From an uncultured Colwellia sp. (GTDB lineage: Bacteria; Pseudomonadota; Gammaproteobacteria; Enterobacterales; Alteromonadaceae), in the NCBI GenBank assembly GCA_913058395.1, contig CAJXQI010000010.1, positions 62,001 through 126,000 on the forward strand: 64,000 nucleotides of DNA, written 5' to 3'. The translations under genes and the position numbers were made by a program. Each line of letters opens with the position of its first letter. Within the stretch, counting starts at the first letter, position 1. The notes beneath the pieces are model-generated. The model was not told where the DNA came from and made no database searches. It worked only from the letters and a program-made list of their open reading frames with translations. Positions 26,656 to 35,437 of this stretch are shown here, piece after piece.

Positions 26656-28452
26656 TTATCCTCCTGGAGTTGCTGATTGATTTGCTAAGCCTTTTACGCG
26701 TTGTCCCATTGGCGGTATCTCTGTTGGGTCAATATGTAAATCAATCATAGTTGGAGCTTGTTTACTGCCAAGGCGATGCCAATTGATGTTCATTAACTCA
26801 TCAACTGTTTTAATTTGAATACCTTCAATGCCCATGGCTTCTGCCATTTTTGCGTAGTTAATTATCGGTAGTTCAAAGCCAATTTGTTCTGCTCCACCAA
26901 GTTTTTGGCCATGTTTGACCATACCAAGAGCGCTGTCATTGAAAACAACATAGATGACAGGTAATTGATGTTGTAAAGCCGTTGTTATTTCTTGGCCTGC
27001 CATTAGGTAGCTGCCGTCACCTGTAATGCAAACACTGGGCTTTCCACTGCCGATACAATTACCAACAGCAGCGCCAATTGCCCACCCCATGGAGCCAAAA
27101 CCCATGGCAATATGATAATGACCAAGCGTATTACTTGTCTGGTGATAATGAGTAAACCAAGCCCAAACATTGCCTGCATCGAAATGTAAACGATATTCAG
27201 CAGGAATGTGCTTAGCAAACTCAACAACCACGCGCTGTGGCTTTAATGGCAATGCATCTGAGTAGCAACTTTTAGGCAAGTTGAGTTGAACTTGTGGACC
27301 GCAAATAGCTTTTTGTTCGAGAAAGTGTTGCTTAGTAATTTTTGATGAACCCCAAGATTTCCCCCACTTTATTCCTTGCTTGATATTGCTATTTAGCTGT
27401 TGGAAGATAGCGCTTAAATCGCCGCAAATGTGATGTTTTGCCATTGGCGTTCGCGCGAAGTGTTCGTTGATTTCATCAATATGAACTAACTTTTCACTTA
27501 ATAAACTATTACTCCAACCATTAGTGCCCAATTCCGATATTTGTGTGCCTATAGCAATGATGGTGTCAACTGAATCGTCAAGTAATGCATTTTCTGCGCT
27601 TTCATGGCCCGCGAAACCGAATACGCCATGGTACTGTGGATGAAAACAATCTATCCAACGCTTGGCTGCAGGCCCTGTTGTAATAGCCGCATTTGTTAAC
27701 TCTGCAAATTCAATGATTGCATTTATTGCCTTGCCACAGTCTCGACCAAGAAAAAGCGCGATTCGCTTGGAGCTCGTTAAAATGTCAACTAACTTTGAAA
27801 TTGCCAGGTCATCAACCAATGTTATTTCATTCATGAGATTATTAGGATTGAAAGTTGGAAGTTTAGTGGCTTGTTCTCGTAAGATATCTGAAGGAATGCT
27901 GATATGAGCAGGGCCGTTAGGGGCTCGAAAAGCTGACATAATTGCTGCTACTAACTTGGTGTTAATCTGCTCTGCATGAGAGATAAGGGTGTTATAAGTT
28001 GTGCAATAACGAAAAATACCAACGGTATCTATTGCAGTGCAAGATGATTCTTGCAGGGCGTTTTTGCCAAACTTAGGTAATGGTGTTTGCGCTGTTATAA
28101 CTAACATTGGAATATTATCAGCATAAGCGGATGCAACCCCAGTAAGTAAGTTAGTTGAACCAGGGCCTGTTGTGGCGCAGCAAACACCAAGCTTACCGGT
28201 TTCTCTTGCATAGCCTTCAGCCATAAATGCTGCACCAGATTCATGTCGAGCGACTATTACTTTTGGTCCTCCGTGTGGTTGGTTTCTGGCAATAGCATTA
28301 TAAAGTGGCTCTATTGCGCCGCCGGGAACACTAAAAATATACTCTACTTTTAGTGCTTTTAGGTAGGCAACGATTAAGTCTGCATTGTCCCAAGATAGTT
28401 GGGAATTGAAGTTATCAGGGGTGTTGCTTGATGGTGAAATTGACTGAGTCAT
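26656..28452 (-). CDS. Acetolactate-synthase-like ThDP-dependent enzyme
   Basis: A 598-residue thiamine-diphosphate enzyme of the acetolactate synthase / benzoylformate decarboxylase superfamily. The N-terminal pyrimidine-binding domain has the catalytic glutamate Glu71 in A-R-H-E-S-G-A-A-F-M-A-E-G-Y. The C-terminal PP domain has the ThDP/Mg motif G-D-G-S-Y-L-M-A-G followed about 27 residues later by N-D-S-A-L-G-M. No regulatory ilvN-type subunit adjoins; instead two citrate-synthase-fold proteins follow within the same operon. That context argues against branched-chain amino acid synthesis. The product could be an acetohydroxy acid, a decarboxylated aldehyde or a CoA-linked product. Confidence 0.82.
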   Translation of the reverse strand: MTQSISPSSNTPDNFNSQLSWDNADLIVAYLKALKVEYIFSVPGGAIEPLYNAIARNQPHGGPKVIVARHESGAAFMAEGYARETGKLGVCCATTGPGSTNLLTGVASAYADNIPMLVITAQTPLPKFGKNALQESSCTAIDTVGIFRYCTTYNTLISHAEQINTKLVAAIMSAFRAPNGPAHISIPSDILREQATKLPTFNPNNLMNEITLVDDLAISKLVDILTSSKRIALFLGRDCGKAINAIIEFAELTNAAITTGPAAKRWIDCFHPQYHGVFGFAGHESAENALLDDSVDTIIAIGTQISELGTNGWSNSLLSEKLVHIDEINEHFARTPMAKHHICGDLSAIFQQLNSNIKQGIKWGKSWGSSKITKQHFLEQKAICGPQVQLNLPKSCYSDALPLKPQRVVVEFAKHIPAEYRLHFDAGNVWAWFTHYHQTSNTLGHYHIAMGFGSMGWAIGAAVGNCIGSGKPSVCITGDGSYLMAGQEITTALQHQLPVIYVVFNDSALGMVKHGQKLGGAEQIGFELPIINYAKMAEAMGIEGIQIKTVDELMNINWHRLGSKQAPTMIDLHIDPTEIPPMGQRVKGLANQSATPGG

Positions 28453-28535
28453 AATTTCTCTCTCTTAGTTAAGTCGGCTTATGCCAACGACAACTAGATC
28501 TTAGAAATAATGTCAGTCAGATAGTATGATTTAAA

Positions 28536-31052
28536 TTAACTCTTTGCGCAGCAGACCTCTTTCATTCGAGGTGAAAGCTCTTCAATGGGAATAGGTTTGC
28601 CTAAATGATAGCCTTGAGCAAAAGTAACGCCTATTTCTCCAAGTATTATTAGGGTTTCTTCGTTTTCGACAAACTCGGCAACAGTGCTTTTTCCTAGTGC
28701 TGATGCAATTTCATAAATAGATTTAACTAGTGCGAGGTCAACACTGTTTGTTGCTAAATCAACAACAAAAGAACCGTCTATTTTTACGGATTGCGCAGGG
28801 ATTTGTTTTAAATAATTAAAAGTACTAAAACCAGTACCAAAATCATCTATCGAGAACTCACAGCCCAACTTACCAATGCGAGATATAATTTTTTTAGTTT
28901 CACCGATATTACTTAAACTAGCACTTTCGGTTAATTCAAAAATTATTCGTTCTGCATCGACTTTATTAACCTCTATTGCTTCCTGGATGATAGGTACTAG
29001 TTTTTCATCACTAAAGCCTTGTGCAGATAAATTGATAGCTATTTTATGTAACTCAGGGTGTTCTGCTAGGTATTTAATCGCCTTAGCAATAACTTGTCTA
29101 TCTAATAGCTTCATACCGCCACCACGCTCAAGTGCTGGAATGAACTCTCCGGGAGGAACAATTTTACCATCGAGTTTGAGTCTAACTAACGCTTCATAAT
29201 AGGCGACTTTTTTAGTGGCAATTTCTACCACTGGCTGAAAATATAAAACTAAATTATCATCAACAACTGCTTGGTGTAGTTTTCTTACCCACTCTAAACT
29301 TAGCTGTAGTTCTTTACTATGAATATCATTCTGATCGTAGATATGTGCCATATTTCGACCTTGCTTTTTAGCAGCATAAAGCGCGATATCAGCTTGCTTC
29401 ATGTACTCTTCAGCGCCTTCTTCATGGCCGTCAATTTCTGAAATACCAATTGAGCAATTAACTTTGAAAGTTTCGCCTTCAATTTTACATTGATACTCAT
29501 CAAGCAGTTTACAAATATTATCTGCAAGTTTTAGTGCTATTTTTTGATTAGTATTAGGTAAAAGTAAAGCAAATTCATCACCACCAATACGGGCAAAAAA
29601 ATCAGCTTTACGTAACCGATTACTAATCAGGGTTGATATATTTCTCAAAACACTGTCACCATGATGGTGACCCGCGGTATCGTTAATCACTTTAAAGTGA
29701 TCTAAATCTAGGTAAAGCAATGCATGTGGACCACTTCCTCGCATTGCTGTAGCTGCATATTGATTTAGTTCAGTTTCAAAATAATGACGATTGAATAATC
29801 CTGTTAAGCCGTCGTGCATGGCCAAATACTCTAAATCACGCTGGGCTTTTTTTCTTGAAGTTATATCATCAATGGTTCCAGAAATACGATAACTTTCATT
29901 GTCATTACAAAGAGTAAGCTCCAAACGCGCTTCAACCCATAAGTCATCATTTATTCTGTTTTTCAGTTTAAATTCAAAATGTAAGGAGTTAACTTTACCG
30001 GTTAAAATAGGTTGTAATTGCTCGCTAGTATTTAAATTCATGAATTCAGGAGGTTCAATGTATTCATCAAGTTTTGAAAGCAGAGATTCATGAACTTTAA
30101 AACCCGTTAGCTTTTCCCAAGCTTTATTAATAAAGGTTATTTTTCCTGTTATATCAAGCTCAATAACAACACTGCCTAACTGGTCTAATAATAATTGGTG
30201 GGCATCGTGTATTTGCTTATATTCAGATTGGCTTTGCTGCAAAGATTTAACTTTATTCGCAAACTGCTCATTGCTGATCATAAAATCTTCACGGCGGGTT
30301 GCAGTTTCGCACACTCGCCTTAATTGCTCTGCTCGAAAGGGTTTTGTGACAAAGTCGGCGGCGCCATTTAGCATTAATTCTTCAGCCAATTCCATCGTGT
30401 GATTGGCAGTCATAATAACAACAGATTGATCAGGCTTTTCTTGCATTATTTGATCAAGAACTTGATTTCCAGAAAGCCCCGGCAGCATGACATCGAGCAA
30501 TACTAAGGCATAATCGTTTTTACGCCATAAATTTAAACCAGACTCGCCGTCTACAGCGGTATCAATAGTGAAGCGGCTGGCTAAAATTCTTTCAACTAAA
30601 TGACGAGTGTCAGGGTTGTCTTCTACTACTAAAACAGAGGTCTTTGCCATCTCTTGCAGTGTTATAAGCTCATTTTCGTTAACTATATCTAAAAGCTTAG
30701 CGTGGTCGCTGTATGGAACTAAGCCATTGATGTCAAATTCTCTCGCGGTGACATTTGCAATATGTTCACACCAAATATCGGCAACAATGACAAATTTTGT
30801 TTCTGCAGCGCACTTAAGTACACCCGAACGTATCAACCTAGCCAAACGCCAACCGTCGAAGTCATCTAAATGAATATTACTTATTACAAAGTCTACCTGT
30901 TCATTCTTTAATATTTTTATTGCTTCTTTGGTGTTTGAGGCCGTGATGATTTTGTATGAAGTACCATTACTTAAGAGTTCGTTTAAAACATTCAAATGCT
31001 CTAAATCAGTGTTTAACAATAATAGCTGCTTTAACACAGTTGGAAATGTCAT
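28536..31052 (-). CDS. REC-REC-PAS-GGDEF-EAL cyclic-di-GMP signalling protein
   Basis: An 838-residue cytoplasmic protein. A degenerate receiver spans about 1-125, a complete receiver follows (V-L-V-V-E-D-N-P-D near 142, phospho-acceptor in L-L-D-V-M-L-P near 185, K-P-F near 235), then a PAS domain, a GGDEF domain with A-R-I-G-G-D-E-F and an R-K-A-D inhibitory site five residues earlier, and an EAL domain with Y-E-A-L-V-R and D-D-F-G-T-G-F. Both catalytic signatures look intact, so it could make and degrade c-di-GMP. Its cognate kinase is not adjacent. It lies upstream of the ThDP operon on the same strand with an 83-base gap. Confidence 0.9.
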   Translation of the reverse strand: MTFPTVLKQLLLLNTDLEHLNVLNELLSNGTSYKIITASNTKEAIKILKNEQVDFVISNIHLDDFDGWRLARLIRSGVLKCAAETKFVIVADIWCEHIANVTAREFDINGLVPYSDHAKLLDIVNENELITLQEMAKTSVLVVEDNPDTRHLVERILASRFTIDTAVDGESGLNLWRKNDYALVLLDVMLPGLSGNQVLDQIMQEKPDQSVVIMTANHTMELAEELMLNGAADFVTKPFRAEQLRRVCETATRREDFMISNEQFANKVKSLQQSQSEYKQIHDAHQLLLDQLGSVVIELDITGKITFINKAWEKLTGFKVHESLLSKLDEYIEPPEFMNLNTSEQLQPILTGKVNSLHFEFKLKNRINDDLWVEARLELTLCNDNESYRISGTIDDITSRKKAQRDLEYLAMHDGLTGLFNRHYFETELNQYAATAMRGSGPHALLYLDLDHFKVINDTAGHHHGDSVLRNISTLISNRLRKADFFARIGGDEFALLLPNTNQKIALKLADNICKLLDEYQCKIEGETFKVNCSIGISEIDGHEEGAEEYMKQADIALYAAKKQGRNMAHIYDQNDIHSKELQLSLEWVRKLHQAVVDDNLVLYFQPVVEIATKKVAYYEALVRLKLDGKIVPPGEFIPALERGGGMKLLDRQVIAKAIKYLAEHPELHKIAINLSAQGFSDEKLVPIIQEAIEVNKVDAERIIFELTESASLSNIGETKKIISRIGKLGCEFSIDDFGTGFSTFNYLKQIPAQSVKIDGSFVVDLATNSVDLALVKSIYEIASALGKSTVAEFVENEETLIILGEIGVTFAQGYHLGKPIPIEELSPRMKEVCCAKS

Positions 31053-31398
31053 AAGGGCTCATCCGTGAATGGTGATAATTACATCTAAAAAAGTACTATA
31101 TAATATTATAGCAGGCGATAGAAGTTAGTAAATGTGACTGATTGTAATGTAGTTTTTAATTAGTCGTTGAATTGTCCTAATGGCCTAGTTCACTTTGTAA
31201 ACAGTCCGATCTTAGAGGCTTTATAGTTGCAGACAAAGGTAATGACAATGAAGTTATTACTGTGAGGTTCCTACGGATAAATAAAGGTAGCTAAACTCAA
31301 ACTCTGTATGCCATTGTTAAACTCAACAATGGCATTTTATTAATGAAAGCTAATTATTATTCTGCTTTGAGTGTAAGGCAGGTTTGAATAATAAATTT
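31053..31398. other. Gene-free stretch holding an orphan hairpin
   Basis: About 345 bases between the GGDEF-EAL gene start and the end of the small membrane protein gene. It should contain the GGDEF-EAL promoter on the minus strand near 31070-31110 (an AT-rich TATAATATTATA occurs at 31100-31112). On the plus strand I see only a seven-codon reading frame near 31241 and a terminator-like hairpin at 31308-31338. No upstream plus-strand gene exists for that hairpin to end, so a small RNA or a gene remnant is possible. Confidence 0.5.
31308..31338 (+). repeat. Hairpin repeat copy 1 at the left edge of the flotillin cluster
   Basis: ATGCCATTGTT and AACAATGGCAT form a perfect 11-base-pair stem around AAACTC, followed by TTT. 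The copy at 40781-40811 is identical over 31 bases except one loop base. It lies 60 bases beyond the end of the minus-strand membrane protein gene, so it marks the left limit of the cluster. Confidence 0.8.
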
Positions 31399-31824
31399 CT
31401 ACTTAGCATCCGGTAGTTTTGCGTCAAGAGCTTTTAACGAACGTAAAAATAAGCCAAGCCCGCCTATCGCTAAAACTAAAATAACAATTAAATCAAATGA
31501 CGTCATGGTTTTAAATGAAAATCGGATTGATGATATTACACCAAATATTAAACCAGTAACTGAGCCTATTGAAAGCACCCAACCGAGTATGTTTTTACTG
31601 TTATAAAAAATGAGTCCAACACCAAAAATAAACGGGATCATGATCATGCCGCTAGTTATATTTATGTTTCCACCCATGGCAGAAAAGCCATATAAGCTTC
31701 TGCTCATGCCAAAGCTTGATGTGACCGTAATAGCGTTTAGTAGCATATAAAAGCCACCACACATCATAATTAAGCCAATGAAAAAATGGCCAAATCCACC
31801 TGAAGTCCCACCTGCACCTCTCAT
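31399..31824 (-). CDS. Small four-helix membrane protein of the flotillin cluster
   Basis: A 141-residue protein with four predicted membrane helices (residues about 11-33, 54-72, 77-97 and 111-128) and a glycine-rich N-terminus. It ends with a short charged tail. It is the second gene of a two-gene minus-strand unit after the zinc-ribbon protein (23-base gap), and it is divergent from the flotillin genes. Its family is unknown to me. The helix pattern fits an integral partner of a membrane scaffold. Confidence 0.7.
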   Translation of the reverse strand: MRGAGGTSGGFGHFFIGLIMMCGGFYMLLNAITVTSSFGMSRSLYGFSAMGGNINITSGMIMIPFIFGVGLIFYNSKNILGWVLSIGSVTGLIFGVISSIRFSFKTMTSFDLIVILVLAIGGLGLFLRSLKALDAKLPDAK

Positions 31825-31847
31825 ATTATTTTCCTCTAATTTTGTTA

Positions 31848-32396
31848 TTACTTTTCTGCAGAATATGGATCTTCAGCTAACAAATAAGCTCTCAAGTCAG
31901 CTTTATTTGATTGTTGGTATAACCACTCTCTAAGCTCTTTTACTTTTTTGTAAGAGTCTTCTCCAAACTTATCCTGATATATTTCTGAAAAATTTTCTTT
32001 AGTATTATTAATACGAATATTACGCTGCCAATGTGCAGTAAGAACCGCATTTAATGAACCAGCTAGTCCCTCATTTTTGAGTAACTCCCATTCACCTTTG
32101 TCTAACCAAACTCCGCCAACACTGGCACTGTAATCAATTCGATGTTCAGTGGCTGTTGATAAGCGTAACTTGCGCATAATCGTGCCTGTTATGGGGCATA
32201 ATAATGCTTGTTTTGTTTCATCGACTTCACAATGCACATTTTCGTCAAAGGTAAATTGAGGGTTTCTTTCTTTCCATGCCACATAATCTTCTATTAACAC
32301 CCAATTTCCCTGACATGATGAACAGGTATGCGCTCTAAATTGTCCTTCGATAAATGTTGGTATTAAATCACCCTGCTTACAACTTGTACAATTCAT
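31848..32396 (-). CDS. Zinc-ribbon (TFIIB-type) protein
   Basis: A 182-residue cytoplasmic protein. The N-terminal zinc ribbon is C-T-S-C-K-Q-G-D-L near residue 3 with the second pair C-S-S-C near 26, and a downstream copy-like region C-P-I-T-G-T-I-M-R-K-L with V-W-L-D-K-G-E-W-E-L near 110 matches the zf-TFIIB family pattern (G-V-W-L-D-x-G-E). It is first in a two-gene unit and divergent from the YqiJ-like gene with 271 bases between them. Function is unknown; such proteins recur beside membrane-linked gene groups. Confidence 0.8.
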   Translation of the reverse strand: MNCTSCKQGDLIPTFIEGQFRAHTCSSCQGNWVLIEDYVAWKERNPQFTFDENVHCEVDETKQALLCPITGTIMRKLRLSTATEHRIDYSASVGGVWLDKGEWELLKNEGLAGSLNAVLTAHWQRNIRINNTKENFSEIYQDKFGEDSYKKVKELREWLYQQSNKADLRAYLLAEDPYSAEK

Positions 32397-32667
32397 AAAA
32401 GTTATGTCCTTATATAATTATTATCGTTTGCTATGTTATAAAAATACCACACATCTGCAGCTTTATATATAGCTCTAAAAATCAATAAAATCAGATGAAT
32501 GCGACGGTATATTTTAATGATTTTTAGTCATATTCATGTTAATTTCATTGTTATAAAGTTGTTAATCACTATACGTCTTTGACATATTATGTCAAAGGCG
32601 TATAGTGATTATAGAAAAATAATGAATATTGAAATAGTGAAAGTAGCTATTTGTTTAAGGATAAACT

Positions 32668-33294
32668 ATGGAACAACTGTTAGCCGTCGCGTCGCAATTT
32701 CCTACTGTAATATACTCCACACTGCTCGGCATTGTGGTGGTTTATTGGCTTGTCGGAATGTTAGGGCTTATCGACTTAGACTTTTCAGGCGATATAGAAC
32801 TAGATAGTGAGATAGAAGTATCTGTTGGAGGACTAACAGGTTTACTACTGACATTTGGTTTGACGGGAGTACCGTTTACGCTGGTGATTAGTATCATTAT
32901 TCTTACTTGTTGGTTAGTCAGTATCTATTTACAGTTCTACTTACTCACTTGGTTACCTGATGGTTGGCTCTATTACCTGATGGGTGCAGTGAGTAGCTTT
33001 ATTGTTTTTTTAATCTCACTGCCTGTCACCGCTGTTATTATTCGTCCTTTAAAAGGTATGTTTAACAGTGTAGAAACAGCAACAAGTCATCATTTAGTTG
33101 GCAAAGATGCCACCATAGCAACCGGAACCGTTACTGAAACTTTCGGACAAGCGCGTTTATTTAATGACGGTGCTGAAATCTTACTAGACGTACGATGCTC
33201 TGCAGAACACGCATTAACAATGGGTGACAAAGTTCTTGTTATTGAGTACTTGCAAGAAAACCACGCTTATATCGTTACACCTTATACAACTTAA
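32668..33294 (+). CDS. YqiJ-like membrane protein with C-terminal OB-type domain
   Basis: A 208-residue protein with three membrane helices (about residues 12-33, 53-82 and 90-128) and a soluble C-terminal domain after about residue 135 (H-H-L-V-G-K-D-A-T-I-A-T-G-T-V) that has the beta-rich pattern of NfeD/OB-fold domains. This layout is that of E. coli YqiJ, which is encoded next to the flotillin YqiK, exactly as here. AAGGA precedes the ATG. It likely anchors or organises the flotillin in the membrane. Confidence 0.82.
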   Translation: MEQLLAVASQFPTVIYSTLLGIVVVYWLVGMLGLIDLDFSGDIELDSEIEVSVGGLTGLLLTFGLTGVPFTLVISIIILTCWLVSIYLQFYLLTWLPDGWLYYLMGAVSSFIVFLISLPVTAVIIRPLKGMFNSVETATSHHLVGKDATIATGTVTETFGQARLFNDGAEILLDVRCSAEHALTMGDKVLVIEYLQENHAYIVTPYTT

Positions 33295-33369
33295 TTAATT
33301 ATTAGAAAAACCATCATTTATTTGGTCGCTTTTACGTGGCTGTTGTTTTAAAAAAAGAGGAAGAAACAC

Positions 33370-35352
33370 ATGGTAATGGAACCACTTTATCTAGCTATTG
33401 GAATTGGCGTACTTTTTGTCTTTTCACTGTTAATCATGATCGCGAAGTTTTACAACAAAGTAGAACAAGGCCAAGCACTTATCATTAACAAATTGCGTGC
33501 AGAGCCTGAAATTAGCACAACGGGCGGAATGGTTATCCCTGTTATTCATAAAAAAGAAATTATGGATATTTCAACAAAACGCATGATGCTTGAACGTAAA
33601 GGCCGTTCTGGACTTATCTGCCAAGACAATATTCGTGCTGACATTATTATTACCTTTTATATACGGGTAAATGAAACCAAAGAAGATATTCTTCGCGTTG
33701 CTAAGCAAGTGGGGTGTGAGCGTTCATCTTATCCTGAAACTTTGCAGGAGTTATTTGAAGCAAAATTCTCCGAAGCGCTTAAAACTGTTGGTAAACAACT
33801 AAATTTTACCGAGTTATTCACTCAACGCGATAGATTCCGTGACAAGATTAAGGAAGTTATCGGCCAAGACTTATCGGGTTATGTACTAGAAGATGTTGCG
33901 ATTGATTTCTTAGAACAAACATCGATTCATGATCTAGACCCAAATAATATTATGGATTCAGAAGGTATTCGACGCATTACTGAGTTAACAGCTCAACAAA
34001 GTGTAGAAACTAATGACTTAAAGCGACAAGAAGAAATTCGCATCAAACGACAAGATATTGAAGCAGAAGAAAAACAATTAGAACTTGAACGACAACTAGC
34101 CGATGCAAAAGCAAAGCAAGGACGCGAAATAGCTACCGTTCAAGCGCGTGAAGAAGCTGAAACAGCAAAAATTGTTGAAGAAGAGCGTTGTAAATCTGAG
34201 CAAGCAAGAATAGAAACAGAACAAGTTATTGCTGTTGCTGAAGAAAATAAACAACGAGAAGCGGACATTGCTGAACAAAACCGTTTCAGAGCGGTCGCGA
34301 TTGAAGAAGAAAAAGTGACACGTGCACGCCAAATTGAAGAAATTGATCGTCAAAAAGAAGTAGAAGTGCTACGCATTGATAAAGAAAAAGTTTTAGAAGT
34401 TGAGCGTAAAAATATCGCCGAAGTACAACGAGAGCGAATTGCCGTAGAAAAAAATGTCGCGGAAGAAGAAGAGCGCATTAAAGACTTACGCGTAGTATCT
34501 GAAGCTAACCGTCAAAAAGACGAGCTTGTAATTAAAGCTAAAGGTGAAGCGGAAGAAGCATTGGTGAAAGACATTGAATCGGCAAAAGCACAAGAACAAG
34601 CTGCAGAACATACCGCAAGAAAAATGCAAACTATTGCTGAAGCTGAATTAAAAGCGGCAAGTAAACAAGCAGAATCTAAGAAGATATTAGCAGAAGGTAA
34701 CCAAGCGGAAGCCGCGTCACAAGGGCTAGCTGATGCACAAATTACTTTAGCGCAAGCTGACGCTCATGAAAGACAAGGTGAAGCTGAAGCGAAAGCACTT
34801 GAACTTAAATTAACCGCAGAAGCTAAAGGTATTGAAGAAAAAGCCATGGCTGAAGCAACAGGCTTACGTGAAAAACAAGACGTGCTTAACGCCATGTCTG
34901 AGCAAGCACGAGAGTTTGAAATATTTGGTTTACGCTTAGGTCAAGAACGAGAATTAACCTTAGCTAAATTAGATAACAGCGTTGATTTAGCTGAAAAACA
35001 AGCTGGCGTGCTAGCAACAGCGCTTAGTGAAGCCAATATTAATATTATGGGTGGAGACGGTGAATTCCTGAATCAGTTTATGAAGTCTATTACTGTCGGT
35101 AAATCTATTGATGGTTTAGTCAATGAAAGTGAAACTGTACAAAAATTATTTAAAGACCATTTAGCTGGTGATCGCAACATTATGGATGATCTTGGTGGTG
35201 TACTTGCTGGCGCTTCGCAAACCAGTGAAACCATGAAGAACTTTAATATGGCCAAATTACTCTCAACTTTAAATAACGCTGACGACACGCAAAAAGGTGC
35301 GTTGGCAAGTTTATTAAATTTGGGAAATCAAGGCACATCAAACGTAAAGTAA
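33370..35352 (+). CDS. Flotillin family protein, YqiK type
   Basis: A 660-residue membrane scaffold protein. One N-terminal helix (about residues 5-26) is followed by a Band7/SPFH domain (Q-G-Q-A-L-I-I-N-K-L near 34 through I-D-F-L-E-Q-T near 180), then a very long charged coiled coil rich in E, A, K and Q from about 210 to 520, and a C-terminal flotillin region. This matches YqiK. AGAGGAAG provides the ribosome binding site. It lies 75 bases after the YqiJ-like gene and 85 bases before the AAA+ ATPase, suggesting one operon that builds a membrane microdomain with an ATPase. Confidence 0.88.
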   Translation: MVMEPLYLAIGIGVLFVFSLLIMIAKFYNKVEQGQALIINKLRAEPEISTTGGMVIPVIHKKEIMDISTKRMMLERKGRSGLICQDNIRADIIITFYIRVNETKEDILRVAKQVGCERSSYPETLQELFEAKFSEALKTVGKQLNFTELFTQRDRFRDKIKEVIGQDLSGYVLEDVAIDFLEQTSIHDLDPNNIMDSEGIRRITELTAQQSVETNDLKRQEEIRIKRQDIEAEEKQLELERQLADAKAKQGREIATVQAREEAETAKIVEEERCKSEQARIETEQVIAVAEENKQREADIAEQNRFRAVAIEEEKVTRARQIEEIDRQKEVEVLRIDKEKVLEVERKNIAEVQRERIAVEKNVAEEEERIKDLRVVSEANRQKDELVIKAKGEAEEALVKDIESAKAQEQAAEHTARKMQTIAEAELKAASKQAESKKILAEGNQAEAASQGLADAQITLAQADAHERQGEAEAKALELKLTAEAKGIEEKAMAEATGLREKQDVLNAMSEQAREFEIFGLRLGQERELTLAKLDNSVDLAEKQAGVLATALSEANINIMGGDGEFLNQFMKSITVGKSIDGLVNESETVQKLFKDHLAGDRNIMDDLGGVLAGASQTSETMKNFNMAKLLSTLNNADDTQKGALASLLNLGNQGTSNVK

Positions 35353-35427
35353 TCATACCAAGTTGATTCATTAATCAGTAGGTCATACACAGCTTGTCGA
35401 TATAGATAAGCTGTGTACCAGTTGCAT

Positions 35428-35431
35428 GGAG
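35428..35431 (+). promoter_or_regulatory. Ribosome binding site deciding the ATPase start
   Basis: GGAG lies six bases before ATG 35438. An in-frame ATG at 35426 overlaps this site and has no such element itself. Confidence 0.65.
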
Positions 35432-35437
35432 TTTTAC

